Of a stretch of 64,000 nt of DNA, positions 1-35,497 are shown piece after piece; position 1 is the first letter of the stretch, and every line of letters starts with the position of its first letter. The position numbers and the translations under genes are program-made. The notes under the pieces are model-generated. The model ran no database searches. It was given only the letters and a program-made list of their open reading frames with translations, and was not told the origin of the DNA. The stretch covers positions 310,001-374,000 of the forward strand of contig JAJGOT010000047.1 of assembly GCA_022457155.1 (NCBI GenBank), written 5' to 3'. This DNA is from Cladopsammia gracilis. Taxonomy: Eukaryota > Cnidaria > Anthozoa > Scleractinia > Dendrophylliidae.

Positions 1-661
1 AGATTTAAAGATAGGGTCGCCCGTTATAGATGTATCATTAAGATCAAAGGCTCCTTGCGAGCCAAGTCGTGAATATGAAACAACCATCGGACCTTTTCCT
101 ACCCTACACAAGATGGGTCCTTAGATTGTACATGTTATGACTACTTCCCTTATGTTGCAGATCCACGTTCCAATATATTTTACCAAAGAAGGACCTCTAA
201 AACCTTAATGTGTAGCTGAGGGAGTTCTTGGTTATTCTTCAGAGCGTATAGCAAACACGTGGCAGGTAAAATCCACTGTGATTTTTATCAACAATGCTTT
301 AAAGATGAATTACAGTCCGAACTGTGCAATCTCAGCTCGGCAATGTTTGTCAGCCTCACACGAAGGAACGTTTACTAGCGAAAATGAAAATTAAGGGACA
401 AACTTACCTTTTCCTTCATTATTAATGTCAGATATCCTTGCCAAACAACGTTTTCCCAAACCGACGCGTACGTTTCATCTCATCGAACATTCGTAAACAC
501 AAGGACCGTAATGGCGGACTTGGTTTACTTTCATTTACTCCATGTATGCTATTACCGAAGTGTAACATATCGACAATTTAATATAAATTTAATATAAAGT
601 TTACGATGAGCGAGTGCCTTTTTTCCAGTAACCGCGATAAGTCGTATTGACGACCTAAAAA
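1..661. repeat. Dispersed repeat, copy 1 (cut by window edge)
   Basis: This stretch matches positions 5504-6150 almost base for base, with small indels. Shared landmarks are GCTCCTTGCGAGCCAAGTCG at the start and the TAATATAAATTTAATATAAA block near 580. No sustained reading frame is conserved between the two copies, so it is a non-coding repeat. The copy at 5.5 kb follows a tRNA-like module, so this is probably the body of a tRNA-headed SINE or a composite element whose head lies left of the window. Confidence 0.75.
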
Positions 662-694
662 TGACTTTTATAATTATAATTGTTTTCTTGGGTT

Positions 695-780
695 TACCGG
701 CTCAACCCAGTGGTAGTTAGTGGAGGCATGTTAGCACGCAAGAGATTCCGGATTCGATTCTAGGTTATTAATTGCATGTT
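695..780 (+). repeat. tRNA-like module (degenerate SINE head)
   Basis: An A-box-like stretch (CCAGTGGTAGTTAGTGG) is followed about 45 bases later by a B-box-like GGATTCGATTCTAGG. Spacing and order fit a type-2 RNA polymerase III promoter derived from a tRNA. There is no full cloverleaf, so it is not a working tRNA gene. Confidence 0.45.
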
Positions 781-945
781 TCTTTTTCTCATAGAAAAAA
801 AATCGATAATTGATGAACAATTTTCCAAATGTCGCTAAAATGGCATCGCTTGTTTACGAACGGGAAAATTTCTATGGCGACAGTTTGAAATTGTAGTCTG
901 CCAGCTTTTGAAAAGTACCACAGAAACCAAAACAAATAGCTTTTT

Positions 946-1297
946 CTTCATCAGTGCACTTATGTCCAGGATTGCAGATAATTAGATGCATGAAAAATTT
1001 TGATATCCAACACGAAGTGTCCCGTTAAGTCTAAGTGAGGTAAGGTAAGTAAGGTAAGTAAGTAAGGTAAGTAAGGTAAGCATTAGTGTTAGTGTTATTT
1101 TTAGGTTAGGGTAAACGCACGTGTTTATCTTTACTTAAAGAGCAGAATTTAGGGGACACTTCGTGACGTTTTTTGTCTGTATTTTTGAAAACAAGTGATG
1201 TTGAAGTTGAGTAGAAGAGCAGGAGGACACTTTGTGACGCTTATTAAATTTGCCATGCATCTAACTAGCTGCAATCCTGGACATAACTTCATCAGTG
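946..1297. mobile_element. MITE, about 350 bp, with a GGTAAGTAA microsatellite inside
   Basis: The ends are inverted repeats of about 70 bp: CATCAGTG...TTATGTCCAGGATTGCAG at 950-983 returns reversed as CTGCAATCCTGGACATAA...CATCAGTG at 1270-1296, and a second inner pair (GAAGTGTCC / GGACACTT) agrees. The core has no coding capacity. Positions 1034-1080 are a GGTAAGTAA-type tandem repeat. Superfamily not assigned. Confidence 0.7.
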
Positions 1298-1304
1298 GTG
1301 AGTC

Positions 1305-1586
1305 CGGGGGAGGGGGAACTCTCATATAAAAAACGACGGAGGTGCTAGTGGGAAATTTTCGAAAACCACCTCCAGTAAAAGATACCAGAATCTTGTTTCA
1401 TGGGCGTGGCTCAAATGAGTTTTTACCCCTAAGAAGTACCAATTCTAAACCAACACGTGTCATATTCTGTCACATTTTTCGACCCGATACCCGGGGTACA
1501 AGGTACTGCGATAATTCTAACGGTGGTCATTTTAGATGGGTATGGGTATGACGAGCACTCCCGCCATTTTTACATTGGAGTCCCCC
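1305..1586. mobile_element. MITE family B, intact copy
   Basis: The element starts GGGGGAACTCTCATATAAAA and ends with the near inverse TTTTTACATTGGAGTCCCCC. A second copy lies at 12.01-12.66 kb and shares GAAATTTTCGAAAACCACCT and the CTAAGA-GTACCAATTCT block. It is non-coding. The C-run at its right edge (about 1580-1591) follows the terminal repeat. Confidence 0.7.
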
Positions 1587-2029
1587 CCCCCCCCACCGCC
1601 CAGCTGGCGTGGCGAGGACTGAAAACCTGCCAACAAAGAAAACAATCAACTTCTGCTTGACTTCCTTGACCCGAAACGTCTGTTCCCTAATTATTCATGA
1701 CCTGCATTATAGGAAGACGTGTGAGATGCACATGACCCATAAGCGTCACATCCATTAAATACTTCTCATCTGGTCTCTTTCAAGTTGTCAATGGGCAAAA
1801 TTATAATTCAATCCAAGAAAAAGTTTATTTTCCGTATTTATGAACCTTTTATAGATAGTGCACCTTTACCTTAAGTCTAAAGATGAAATCATACATTAAG
1901 ACCATTCAAATAAAAGCTTTTCAGCATCCCATTCCTACGGTACCGTTTGTTTCCAAGTATTTTACAAAATTCATTTGATTCGTACTTTTGTTCAGTCAGT
2001 TTTAAATTACTTAAGCTACTCCTAAGAGT
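1587..2029. other. Non-coding intronic or intergenic stretch, nothing recognised
   Basis: AT-rich sequence without an exon-like open frame flanked by splice sites and without clear repeats. It lies left of the last supported polycystin-like exon, so it is most likely intron. Confidence 0.5.
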
Positions 2030-2330
2030 AAGGTAAAGTCGCACACGAGCCACAATGGCCCACACGGCCGGAGTTTAACCCGGTTTCTGTAGCATGAAGC
2101 AACTAGGAATATTGCTACTCCCCCCTGGATGGGATGCTAGTCCATCGCAGGGTTACCCCCAGCATTTTGTCGCCGGTACCCATTTATACACCTGGGTGGA
2201 GAGAGACAGTGTGGAGTAAAGTTTCTTGTCTAAGGAAACAACACGACGGCAGAGACCAGGCACCGAACCACCGACCTTCAGGTTGAAAGTCCGACGCGCT
2301 AACCACTAGACCACCGTGCCGCCCACACTC
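2030..2330 (-). mobile_element. tRNA-derived SINE
   Basis: On the minus strand the right end reads GGCGGCACGGTGGTCTAGTG followed by TTAGCGCG, an A-box tRNA head. A B-box-like GGTCGGTGGTTCGG follows about 45 bases on. A body of about 200 bp then carries a TGGATGGGATGCTAGTCCAT block. A 26-base direct repeat (CTCTTAAGAGTTACAGACGT plus A-run) occurs twice just right of the head at 2330-2392. Confidence 0.65.
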
Positions 2331-2405
2331 TTAAGAGTTACAGACGTAAAAAAAAAAAACCACAAAACTCTTAAGAGTTACAGACGTAAAAAAGTGAAAT
2401 CATAC

Positions 2406-26224
<23,819 letters not shown>

Positions 26225-26269
26225 CTACAAAAAAAAATGTAAGATCCAAATCAGCATATTTATGACTAA

Positions 26270-27048
26270 AGTAGGAGCTATGGCCCGGGGGAGGGTGGGG
26301 TACTCAGCAAAGTTTTGTACGGGGTTGCTCCGCCCGGAGGTCCAAACCCTTCCCCTTCCATATACCGTTTTTTTAGGGAGTACCCGGGGGGATGACTTAT
26401 CTGGTGAATGTTCAAAAGAGTAAACTCTGAATATTGAAAGGGCATACGGTAGCACAATAACCGTGCAAGTGCTCTTGAAATTTGAGCCCTGTATTAGACA
26501 ATTCCTGTAATGTTGTTTAAAAACTCGAAATTTCACAAAGAATATATGGCTTATTAGACCTTATTAGCACTTTTGCTACCCAACAATTTCGCAGTTTTTG
26601 ACAGCTGATATTTTCTTAAACATCATACTGACGCAAAGAGCTAAAATTTGCATAAAGAATATTACTTAGTTTGACGAGCTCTTTCAAGTCAATTCGTATT
26701 AACCCAGCACGTAGCCTTCCGTCTCTACGTAAATTCGTATGCTAATGAAACAAAATGTAAACAATGACGTAAGCAACGATTCGCCTCTTAGGCAAGGTTT
26801 AAGTGACTGGAACACTAAACGCGATAATAACTGTTTCATCCTTTTATTTTCTGCAAAAGTAATATTCAATAAATAAAGTGGAAAATTTAATTCTTTACAA
26901 TATTGAAAAACTGACAGTACTACAGAAAGTTTTAGCTGAGGTACAGTTACTAAAGAGCTTTCTATTGAAAGGTCACGTCGTTGCAGGTGTTTTACAAAGA
27001 AAAACTGAACAGGTAACAACTGAACTGCGTGCAACGATTGAAGGTTTG
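26270..27048. other. Upstream sequence, repeats only
   Basis: A GC-rich repeat (GGCCCGGGGGAGGGTGGGGT to GGGAGTACCCGGGGGGATG) lies at 26282-26393; its ends are roughly inverted. The rest is AT-rich and without gene evidence. It should contain the promoter or first non-coding exon of the polycystin-like gene, but no TATA or initiator could be singled out. Confidence 0.4.
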
Positions 27049-27057
27049 AGCCAGCTT

Positions 27058-27725
27058 TAGCCTGTTCCAGGCGCTCAGACAGTGGGAAAAGCGCGAATAG
27101 TTAGGGAAGGCGCGAAGACATGCAAGCGAGCGAAAAAAAAATGCGGGAGACGAGGGAACATCTGTAAACAAACTCAACAAAAGTTTTGCCGCCAACTCAG
27201 TTGTCAATCATATGTCAATTACAACCGGATTAGATTTCTCGGGATTAGATTTCCTGCAAAATTTTGGGTGGGAGTGTGCCGCCGGGACTCTGAGACCCTT
27301 AACCTATACTAGACCATTTTAGCTGCATTTTGCCACCCTATTCTAGACTAAACACCGAAAAACCCTATCCTATCCTAGATCTATTCCAGACTCGCTATTT
27401 TCCAGAAACTCGTTCACTATCACAGTTATTAGTTAACAGGGGTCAGTAAAAATACCGTACGGCCCGCCGTACCAATTTTTAAATGCCATTTGCCAGTAAA
27501 CTTTTTTTAGACTAAATTCGTCACGCGACTGATCAGTTTCGCTTAAAATGATACCCTATTCTAGACCAAAAATCTCTGATTACCATACCCTATCCTAGAC
27601 TAAACTGCCTGAAAACCATACCCTTCACAGCGGCACATACCTATATAGCTCATATATGGGAGTACCGCCCCCTCCCCCCTCCTCCCGGGCGCTTCCCCCA
27701 CTATCTGAACGCCTGGAGCAGGCTA
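27058..27725. mobile_element. Mutator-type non-autonomous element, 668 bp
   Basis: The left end TAGCCTGTTCCAGGCGCTCA is mirrored at the right by TGAACGCCTGGAGCAGGCTA, with about 37 bp of inverted similarity. A 9-bp direct repeat AGCCAGCTT flanks it exactly (27049-27057 and 27726-27734). The ends share TAGCCTG with the 1.49-kb element at 3508. There is no transposase. Internal CCTATCCTAGAC-type motifs recur several times. Confidence 0.85.
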
Positions 27726-27734
27726 AGCCAGCTT

Positions 27735-29436
27735 GCGTTGAAACAGTTAAATATGTAAGTGTTTGCGATTAACGTTTTCATTCCGAGAGTCAATTATGCC
27801 CAGCTACGCGTTCGTTTTAGTTTGGATTTTGGATGGAGTGCTGGGAGTAAACGGCAGCCTATTCTGAGGCGTTATTGGCTTGTTTCGGCCTGGACTCTAG
27901 CTTGAGTTATGACGTCACACACTCGGGCCACCAGTAACTGGTTCCCAGGACCATACGTGGACTTCTCGCTCGCCCGCTAAGAAGGAGGTAGATGCTTTCA
28001 CCACAACACCAGCTCAATACAATACACTCTGCACCCCATATGCCACAATAATGCTACAAATGCAACTTGCTCAAGCAACAGTGAAAGAAAATTCACTCTG
28101 CTATTATATATTATACTATACGTGTTCGCTCAAATAAAAATTTAGGCAAATACTGTCGTTTCGTCAGCATTTGTAGAAAGATCTGTTTACTTAGTCTCAG
28201 AGTCCCTTGGCGATCTCCCGGCAGTGTATCACTACTCCCGCCCGCCGCTTGAGCGCTATTTGTACATTGTCACTTTTCTCCTTGCTCAGTGAGGGGTATT
28301 CCTACTCATTCTCATGTTTTCCATCCCTCCGCAAAAACCATCACTTTCATATTCCGTTCCCTCTACTAACCAGAGTGCCGGGGAGGATTTGTATGAAAAC
28401 ACCTGTGAGGATGTTGTGGCGTTTACCAGAAAAAAAGGCAATTAATATTTGTTACCCCAAAATGCTTTAATTCGGTCAAATTTACGCTACCCCCTGATTT
28501 CTTACTTAGGCTCATTCTCTGTTCTCTAAATAACAAGAGCGAAATAAACCGGGTGGAAGGGTTAAAGAAGCTCCCGTTGCGTCCTGCTATTGCTGCTTGC
28601 GGCTTTGCGCGGGTATCGCTAATTCACGCCAAATTTTCATTAAACGCTACAAAACTGCAGTATAAAAGAAGCTGTTTCCCTTACCTTGTAAACTGGTTCC
28701 GATGTTTCGGCTTTATCCAAAGACAAACTGCTACAGTGGCACACGGAACACTTTTATTAAGTTCTGCAGGTTGTTGAAATCGATATTAAGACATTATTTA
28801 CAAGTTTAGCTTGACATACAAGTGTTCTGTGTTAGCAACTACCATAGCAACTTGACAGTTTCAGTCTGCAAATACACCACCACAAGCAATATTTGGTAAA
28901 ACCTAAATCATCTTTCATGAAAAGATAAAGAAAACAAGAATTTTATAGGACTTATTAAAAATCTCTAAGTTTAGAAGATGAGCAATAGCGCTCACTCAGA
29001 TGGCGTTGTTAATTAATTTTTTACTGAGGTCGATTCAGTGTGAATTTTCAATTTGCAGAGAAAGAAAAACAGAGTTAACACCTGCTGGCTTCATCTACTT
29101 AACTTTTTAAGTGTTCCGTGTTAGTAGCTACTTAACGGGTTATTAAACAGAATGCAACGTGGTAACAGCCCATAAAATATGACACGACAACAAGCACTGT
29201 CCAGTACCACAGCAATGTTATGGGGCGTTTTTAATTTATTTTCCAGTAAAGATCCGAGAAGATTATATATTTTAAAATTGAAAATTAATTTTATTCCCAT
29301 GGAAATAATGCATAAACATCACTTACGAGTTCAGCTTCTCTTTTATAATTGATGTGACTTACAACACTATTTATTTATTAGGTGGTTAAAAATGTCTGAA
29401 AACCGACTATATGATAGCAATACAGAAAACAAATAT
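27735..29436. other. No gene recognised
   Basis: About 1.7 kb of unique-looking AT-rich DNA. Short open frames (for example at 28207-28470) show no domain, no codon regularity and no paired splice sites. Nothing else stands out. Confidence 0.5.
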
Positions 29437-29540
29437 TTTATTCCTCGCGAAGCGACGTTAATAAATTTGTCGTGCCTCGGGAGCTAAGCCGTGCAAATTC
29501 GAGCGAAAAATATATTTATATTCATATATATATATATAGA

Positions 29541-29834
29541 CACAAAGTGAAAACTTTAAAAATTGTCCTGATCGGGATTAGAACCCGCGTCCCCGGCTTT
29601 CTAGCGCCGATGTGCTAATCACCACACCACCAGGACGACCACGCAATAACGCAGCCGAACTAAAGGCTTTATGGCTCACGGGCCTCCCGAACAATTTTCA
29701 GTGTTTTCACAGGAGCTGACTGGAAGGCCTAAAGGCCTTTTTGACGGATATAAATAACACAAATAAACTTAAACCAGTCAAATAAAGAATTTGACAAATA
29801 AATAAAGGACAATTTTTAAGGTTTTCACTTTGTG
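29541..29834. mobile_element. MITE with an internal 72-nt tRNA-like module
   Basis: The 28-bp ends CACAAAGTGAAAACTTTAAA and its complement at 29807-29834 are near perfect. On the minus strand, 29636-29565 folds like a tRNA: 7-bp acceptor stem (GTCCTGG with TCAGGAC), D arm GTGT/GCAC, anticodon-like stem TCGGC/GCCGG with an 8-base loop, and T arm GGGTTCTAATCCC. There is no CCA and the loop is irregular, so it is a tRNA-derived module, not a tRNA gene. A second inverted pair (CAGTCAAATAAAGAA) lies at the right edge. Confidence 0.75.
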
Positions 29835-29983
29835 TTTATTTATTCTTTATTTGACTGGTTTAAGTAAGTTTATGTATACAATGTGCCCTCCCGGTTGAAC
29901 TCCTGAACTTGGGCACAGGATGTACGGTTAGGCTCTCCACCCAATCCATAGAGTGCTCAAACTATATGAACAGTGAGCGTAAT

Positions 29984-29987
<4 letters not shown>

Positions 29988-30039
<52 letters not shown>
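29988..30039. repeat. (TA)n microsatellite
   Basis: About 26 TA units bounded on both sides by inverted ATACAATATATA / TATATTGTATTACGATATAG sequence, so the whole tract can extrude as a cruciform. Confidence 0.9.
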
Positions 30040-30041
<2 letters not shown>

Positions 30042-30759
30042 ATTACGATATAGATATTACGATATAGATATTGTATATTATCTATATACGATATAGATAT
30101 TGTATATTAATATATATATTGTATTACGATATAGATATAACTGACAGGTGAAATCCACACTGCTAAATCGATCCAGAATAGTGCTCAACAATAATGGAGC
30201 GGTAATAACAAAGTGTTTCTTCTCAATATCGTTTCATATGGACTTTAATACAGAACTGTTTCGTAGACCAACAAATCCACTCATCAGTTAAATGCCATAC
30301 ACACTAAAGTTTGTTAGAGTTTATATACATCAGCAATATGATCTTCACCGAAGTCGTTACAATATTCAAACGAAAAACAAAACAAAAAACAACAGGGATA
30401 TAAACTTATGATTGGTCTCTAAGGATGCGATTGAATTTTAGGAGGAACTTACGCTTGTGCCTGCAAGTTGATATAAGCTCGCTACGCTTGTTAAGTGTTG
30501 CCATGTCCGGTTTAAATACAATATTAGAATTTCTCGGTAATACATAGGTTACATCGTTTGGTAAAATTGGTATAGCATTTAGCCTTGGCTAGGATTTTCC
30601 AGGAGATCGCAAATTCTTTCTTTTCGTCTTTTAGCTGCCATATGTATTTGTTTGAACTAAGCAAATACATATGGCAGCTAAAAGAAACTTCTTTCTTTTC
30701 GTCTTTTCGTCTACCCTCCCCCGAACTTCGCGAGGTTCTGCGAGACAAGTATTTCTAGT

Positions 30760-33220
30760 ATGAACGTACTTAATGAGTGGCATTTTGTTAGAACTTGAAC
30801 ATTTTATTAGAAGACTCTGCGGCCAGTATGGATAGACCAGAAATGACTGAACGGAATTAAACGTAAATTGCCATTGGCTGTCTAAAGCCACCTGTTAAAC
30901 AACTTGAAAATCAACTTAAAAGGAATATTTAATATTCTTTATTTAGCTAAATGGATGCAATTCGACTTTAAAAATTGTGTAAAAATGTTTCTTTAAGATC
31001 TGACGCCTTTTTAGATTTATAAGTTTAAACTGGTGCCGGTCCCGACAAATTTTTGTAAACATTTTTCGGTGAGTATAGATAAAATTAGAGCAAGGGTAAA
31101 TTTTATGTGTCTGCAAAAATGACAGTATTGAAAGCAAAAACAAAATATTCTTGAGCAACTAAAACTGCCGCGAGACCGCCGCGACTAGTCGTTTAATAAA
31201 ACCCGTTTTGATTCGCGCGGCGTTGGTCGCCGCGACTAGATATACTAATCGCCTCGCCTGTGCCGACAAGAGGAAAAAATATTAAATATGTGGCACATAT
31301 GTAATATTCTAAATATGTCAGACTAATGCTACACCTCAGTCACGTCTTGCGAAAACGTTTAGCTTGTTTCAGTTATAAGTAAATCCGTAAAAATGTATCT
31401 GATTGTTGTGTATAAGGACACTATTACTTGTAATTATAAAACCCCTGATGAAAACCGGGATAGTCGGCCGAAACGCCAAGGAGAATGAACAAGTTAATAG
31501 TGGGGTTCTCGCGGGCCGAAGGCCCGCTCGCGGAGCTCCATACTCATAGAACCTATGCCCGTCATTTTTCATGGTCATTGCTAGCGGAATGTTTTGCGGG
31601 CCCGTCCGTGCGAGTGTCTGAGCGAGCGAGCGTTGGGTAGGGCTAGCTAGCTTGGGTAGGGCTAGCGTTGGGTAGGGCTAGCTTGCAGGCGCGTATGACG
31701 TCGCAAAACATGCGCGCATGACGTCGCGTAACATCCGGGATCTTAACAATTTTGAAACCAATGCGAGGCTTTGTTTTTCGCGCGGCTAAACGACCAATAT
31801 CACGTCAGTCTTTTGTTGGATCTTTTGCTGTGTTTAGCGAAGAAAACCGTTTGAAAATTAAAGTTGTTTTTCCCTGCATTTTTTCGTGGTTTGCTACTCA
31901 AGACAGGAATACTAATTAACGGATACTCAGAAGTCGCTATAGTGGAAAAAGAAGAGCTATTAAGGAAAAATCTTGCTTCGAGGAACTTCATACGTTTTTA
32001 TCAATGCGGGAGCAATGCGGGGAGATGTTTCTTCTTCGGATTTCAGAACCGAAGAAGCGGAGATTTAAACAATTTCCAAGCAGTCGAGGGACTTAAAGGT
32101 AAAATAAATTACTTTTTTCGATGGGAATTTATGTTGATATCAATCTTCTTTGTGTTCACTCTCGTCACCTTATACAAAGATGTCTGTATTTTTTGCAATT
32201 TTGATTTCAAAATCAGTTTCTCGGGCAATTGTCAATACGCAACAGGTGTATTTTATTCGGAAATTAGTCATACTAGTTATTATAGACCGAGAAAAAATTG
32301 AGTTTTTGTGAACTTTTGTACGGTCTAAATGTACTGTGCAGACGGTTGCGTACTACTGTTTTTGAGAATTACTGATTGTGCTTCCGACCTTTCATTTTAG
32401 TTAAGCTTATCGTCAGCTTTCTGCTCAGAGAGCTTCGCTGTTAGGCAAAGCCTATATGTATCTGTATTAATTTATAATTTGTTGTTTTGAGAACTGGCTT
32501 ATTCGTACCGAAATGCGTATATCGATCAACGTTAAAAACAGGACTGCTTTTAAACCTGGAAAGCATCTTTCAAATTCAAAGAACGAGCATTTTTTTTTTA
32601 AATTTTTCCGTGAATTTTATAACAAGTCATTTTCAAAGGAGATCGTGCGTAAATGCACAAGCAGGACTGCCTTTAAAAACATGCAGAGAGTATTTCGCAA
32701 ATTCAAAAAGCAGGACTTTTTCAATTTCCTTGTCCAGTTTATTACACATTCTACTACGCGAAACGTGTACAGAAATAAATAGATCGTGCACAAAGATTTT
32801 GAACAACCCTTAAAAAAAGCTGTGTTTAAACTCGGAGAGCATTTCGCAAATTCAAAGTGCAAGACCTTTTTAATCCGTAAATACGCGAAGCGTAATGAAC
32901 GAGTTATCGGAGACGATGGCAAATTCACTCACTCACTCGATCAATCGCTCGCTCGTTTCATCACTCAGCTGTAAACTTCTGAGTGACGTAATGCTTTGTT
33001 ACGAATGCGTTTTGTAACAAGAACAACGTGAATCCAGCGATAAAAATAACTAATTTGTTGTAATCGAATATAAACAACAATAAACTTAGAGATGTTTCGC
33101 ATTTGGAGTCTTTTAATGCAAAATTAAAACCGATCTGCAGACTTCAAACGGATTTTTTCAACAGACACGCGTATCTACCTTGATATAACAAAATTTAACC
33201 ACTAGTAAACATGTATTTTA
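30760..33220. other. No supported gene; degenerate internal repeat at 32530-32900
   Basis: Contains a CTGATGA...CCGAAAC motif at 31445-31474 and short tandem GGGTAGGGCTAGC units at 31635-31682. A loose repeat of about 120-150 bp (GGACTGC-TTTAAA...ATTTCGCAAATTCAAA) appears in about three copies at 32541-32900. A 145-codon plus-strand frame at 31864-32301 has no recognised domain. Coding status is unknown; I lean towards repeat-derived sequence. Confidence 0.4.
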
Positions 33221-33224
33221 ATAG

Positions 33225-33290
33225 TCAAGTGGTTAACTCGTTTCTGTTTCCTGGTGGCGACCCGCGTTTGAATCTTGGCGGAGGCATTTA
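33225..33290 (+). repeat. tRNA-like module
   Basis: AGTCAAGTGGTTAACTC (A-box-like) precedes GCGTTTGAATCTTGG (B-box-like) with tRNA spacing. Degenerate; probably a SINE head. Confidence 0.4.
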
Positions 33291-33493
33291 ATTTATTTTT
33301 AATTTTTTTTTGTTTTTCGAACTGGACATTCTGATTGTGAAAGTGATGAACTGGTTTTTCTTTTGTTCAACGTCGTTCACTTTTCAAAAAATATCGAACC
33401 ATGTTTATAAAAACATAAGCTTATGCAAAATTGCGTTACGCGTTAGCTCGCAGTACAAGGATCAAAATAACATGCTGGCATTTATATCATGTT

Positions 33494-33809
33494 ACAGTAG
33501 AACCCCGCTAACTCGAACTCGGATAACTCGAACTCCCCGCTAACTCGAACTCGGATAACTCGAACTCCCCGCTAACTCGAACTTCGGATAACTCGAACTC
33601 CCCGCCAACTCGAACTCGAATAACTCGAACTCCCCGCTAACTCGAACTCGGATAACTCGAACTCCCCGCTAACTCGAACTCGGATAACTCGAACTCCCCG
33701 CTAACTCGAACTCGGATAACTCGAACTCCCTGCTAACTCGAACTGGGATAACTCGAAGTCCCCGCTAACTCGAACTCGGATAACTCGAACTCCCCGCTAA
33801 CTCGAACTA
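33494..33809. repeat. 32-bp satellite starting at a transposon-like end
   Basis: About 9.4 copies of GCTAACTCGAACTCGGATAA plus CTCGAACTCCCC, with few differences. It is preceded once by ACAGTAGAACCCC, which resembles the CAGTGGAACCTC-type terminus of pogo/Tigger elements (compare 36957). No opposite terminus is visible. Confidence 0.9.
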
Positions 33810-34119
33810 AGTTTGATTTCCTTTGGATTTGGCCCTATTATTTGGTTTTAAAATGTAATCTCAAAACACGAGTCTAGCCAGTTAAAAGGGACACTGGCCC
33901 GGCTGAAATACCTTGTTTTTCATGATTATGGCCAAGAGCTTGGAAGGAAAAATCCCAAAAAGTGATAGAAGCAAAGAAATGTGAACTAAACAGACAAAAT
34001 AACGGCTGGAAAAGTCGAAATTTCACAAGAATGGCAAGTTTGATTTCTTGACCGCCTGTCAATAAATCCGGCAAAATTCGTGAACTGTAATCCACTTCGA
34101 AATTCAATCCTTGCAATCC

Positions 34120-34271
34120 TGGGGCCGGATTCACGAAGCTCTCCTAAGTTAAGACATATCCTAAGTATTGTTTCTTAACAATAGTCTATTGTCATTCCAA
34201 CAATAGGCTATTGTTAAGAAACAATACTTAGGATATGTCTTAACTTAGGAGGGCTTCGTGAATCCGTCCCC
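34120..34271. mobile_element. Hairpin MITE, 150 bp
   Basis: Arms of about 70 bp: GGGGCCGGATTCACGAAGCT and CCTAAGTTAAGACATATCCT on the left; AGGATATGTCTTAACTTAGG and GCTTCGTGAATCCGTCCCC on the right. The centre is CAATAG...CTATTG. Nearly perfect pairing. Confidence 0.85.
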
Positions 34272-34809
34272 TGCACTTTATTTCCAAACTGCTACTTTTG
34301 TTTTGCTTTATAGAATCTTTTTATCCAACTAAGTTGTATATTTGGAGGCATTGGGCGGGGCAATTTTTCGATATAACGTGGAAATAAGCTAAGCGAAATT
34401 TTGCAATTTCGGTGTAACGGTGTCCTTTTAACGTCATGCGTAAAGTAATGTATGAACCATTTATTTCCCCCCGGGAGCGAGTCTCGGGTTTCAATTAGCA
34501 AAATACTCGCTCCTACAACTTCTGGGAAATCGTCAGCTGACTAATTTTTCCGACTGACAAACTATTTTTCACTTGATTAATCTGATCTCAAGTCTCCTGT
34601 CTAGAATGAATTTAGCCGAAACTAATCCAGTATAGGAACGCACATTCGATACGTAATCTGGAAAGCTCGCGCCTTCATAAGACTCGAATATCGAGTGACA
34701 AGGCATTGTATAAACCTATCATATACCTATAATGACTGTACAAAATGATCATGGCGTTATTGACATTAGTTTCTCTCTAAAAACACTAGCAGAAAGAATT
34801 ATTAACCTA

Positions 34810-35484
34810 CCTTATTATAGGAAATTAACGCTCCATGAAATTAACGCGAATTATCAAAATTCGCGTTAACTTAAGTCGCGTTAATTTTTGTGAGCGTTAA
34901 TTTCCGCGACATTATTTAAGTGGAGCGTTCATTTCCGAGATCTTAATTTCACCCCAAATTCCAGATACCGTCCGAACACATATAGCAACTAGGAAACAAT
35001 AACCTTCTCTATTCTGCACACCATTTTTCAATCTTTTACAATATAAAAGCCTTAAAAATACGTCATCAGCAATATTTCCAGTTCATTCTTGCTTTCAGAA
35101 GAGCAGTTCTTGTCATCCGTTTTTTTGCACTACACATTCAGCCAAAATATCGTTAGAGACATCAATAATCGCGTTAATTTTTTTCATTTTGAAAATTTGC
35201 CCCCTCTCTCGCGTTAATTTCCTTTATTTGAAAGAAATTTTCTCTCCAATAGGCCATTTCCGAGTTGCCTTTAGCCTCTCTATCAAAACGAGGCTAGGTG
35301 CAAAACCTTTCATATAATAATGAGTTTTCATACTGAAAACTCATTTTCATATGAAAGGTTTCGCACCTAGCCTCGCTTTGATAGAGAGGCTAAAGGCGAC
35401 TCGGAAATGGCCAATTCGCGTTAATTTAAGTCGCGTAACTTCAAAGACCTTAATTTACAGGAGCGTTAATTTCCTATAATAAGG
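34810..35484. mobile_element. TA-type palindromic element, about 675 bp
   Basis: The ends CCTTATTATAGGAAATTAAC and GTTAATTTCCTATAATAAGG are perfect inverses. Left flank is TA; right flank is TG, a possible decayed TA. The interior is rich in GCGTTAATTT and TTCGCGTTAA motifs in both orientations. It carries a nested hairpin at 35251-35413. It is related in end sequence to the element at 35811. Confidence 0.75.
35251..35413. repeat. Nested hairpin MITE
   Basis: GGCCATTTCCGAGTTGCCTT, AGCCTCTCTATCAAA and CCTTTCATAT on the left are mirrored by ATATGAAAGG, TTTGATAGAGAGGCT and GACTCGGAAATGGCC on the right. The loop is AATGAGTTTTCATACTGAAAACTCATT, itself palindromic. Confidence 0.85.
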
Positions 35485-35497
35485 TGACGTATTATTC

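Larger units (their letters stand above)
29440..30759 (-). mobile_element. Repeat element, copy 2, expanded by nested insertions
   Basis: The ends match the 16724-17066 element: ATTCCTCGCGAAGCGA and TTAATAAATTTGTCGTGCCT on the left, and TTCGCGAGGTTCTGCGAGAC then TATTTCTAGT on the right. The middle is larger and holds a TIR-plus-tRNA element (29541-29834), a TA microsatellite (29988-30039), repeated ACGATATAGATAT motifs and a hairpin at 30625-30690. Confidence 0.6.

Noticed and set aside
29565..29636. Functional tRNA gene
   Set aside because: The fold is close to a cloverleaf, but the anticodon loop has eight bases, the T stem is one pair short, and it sits inside a MITE.
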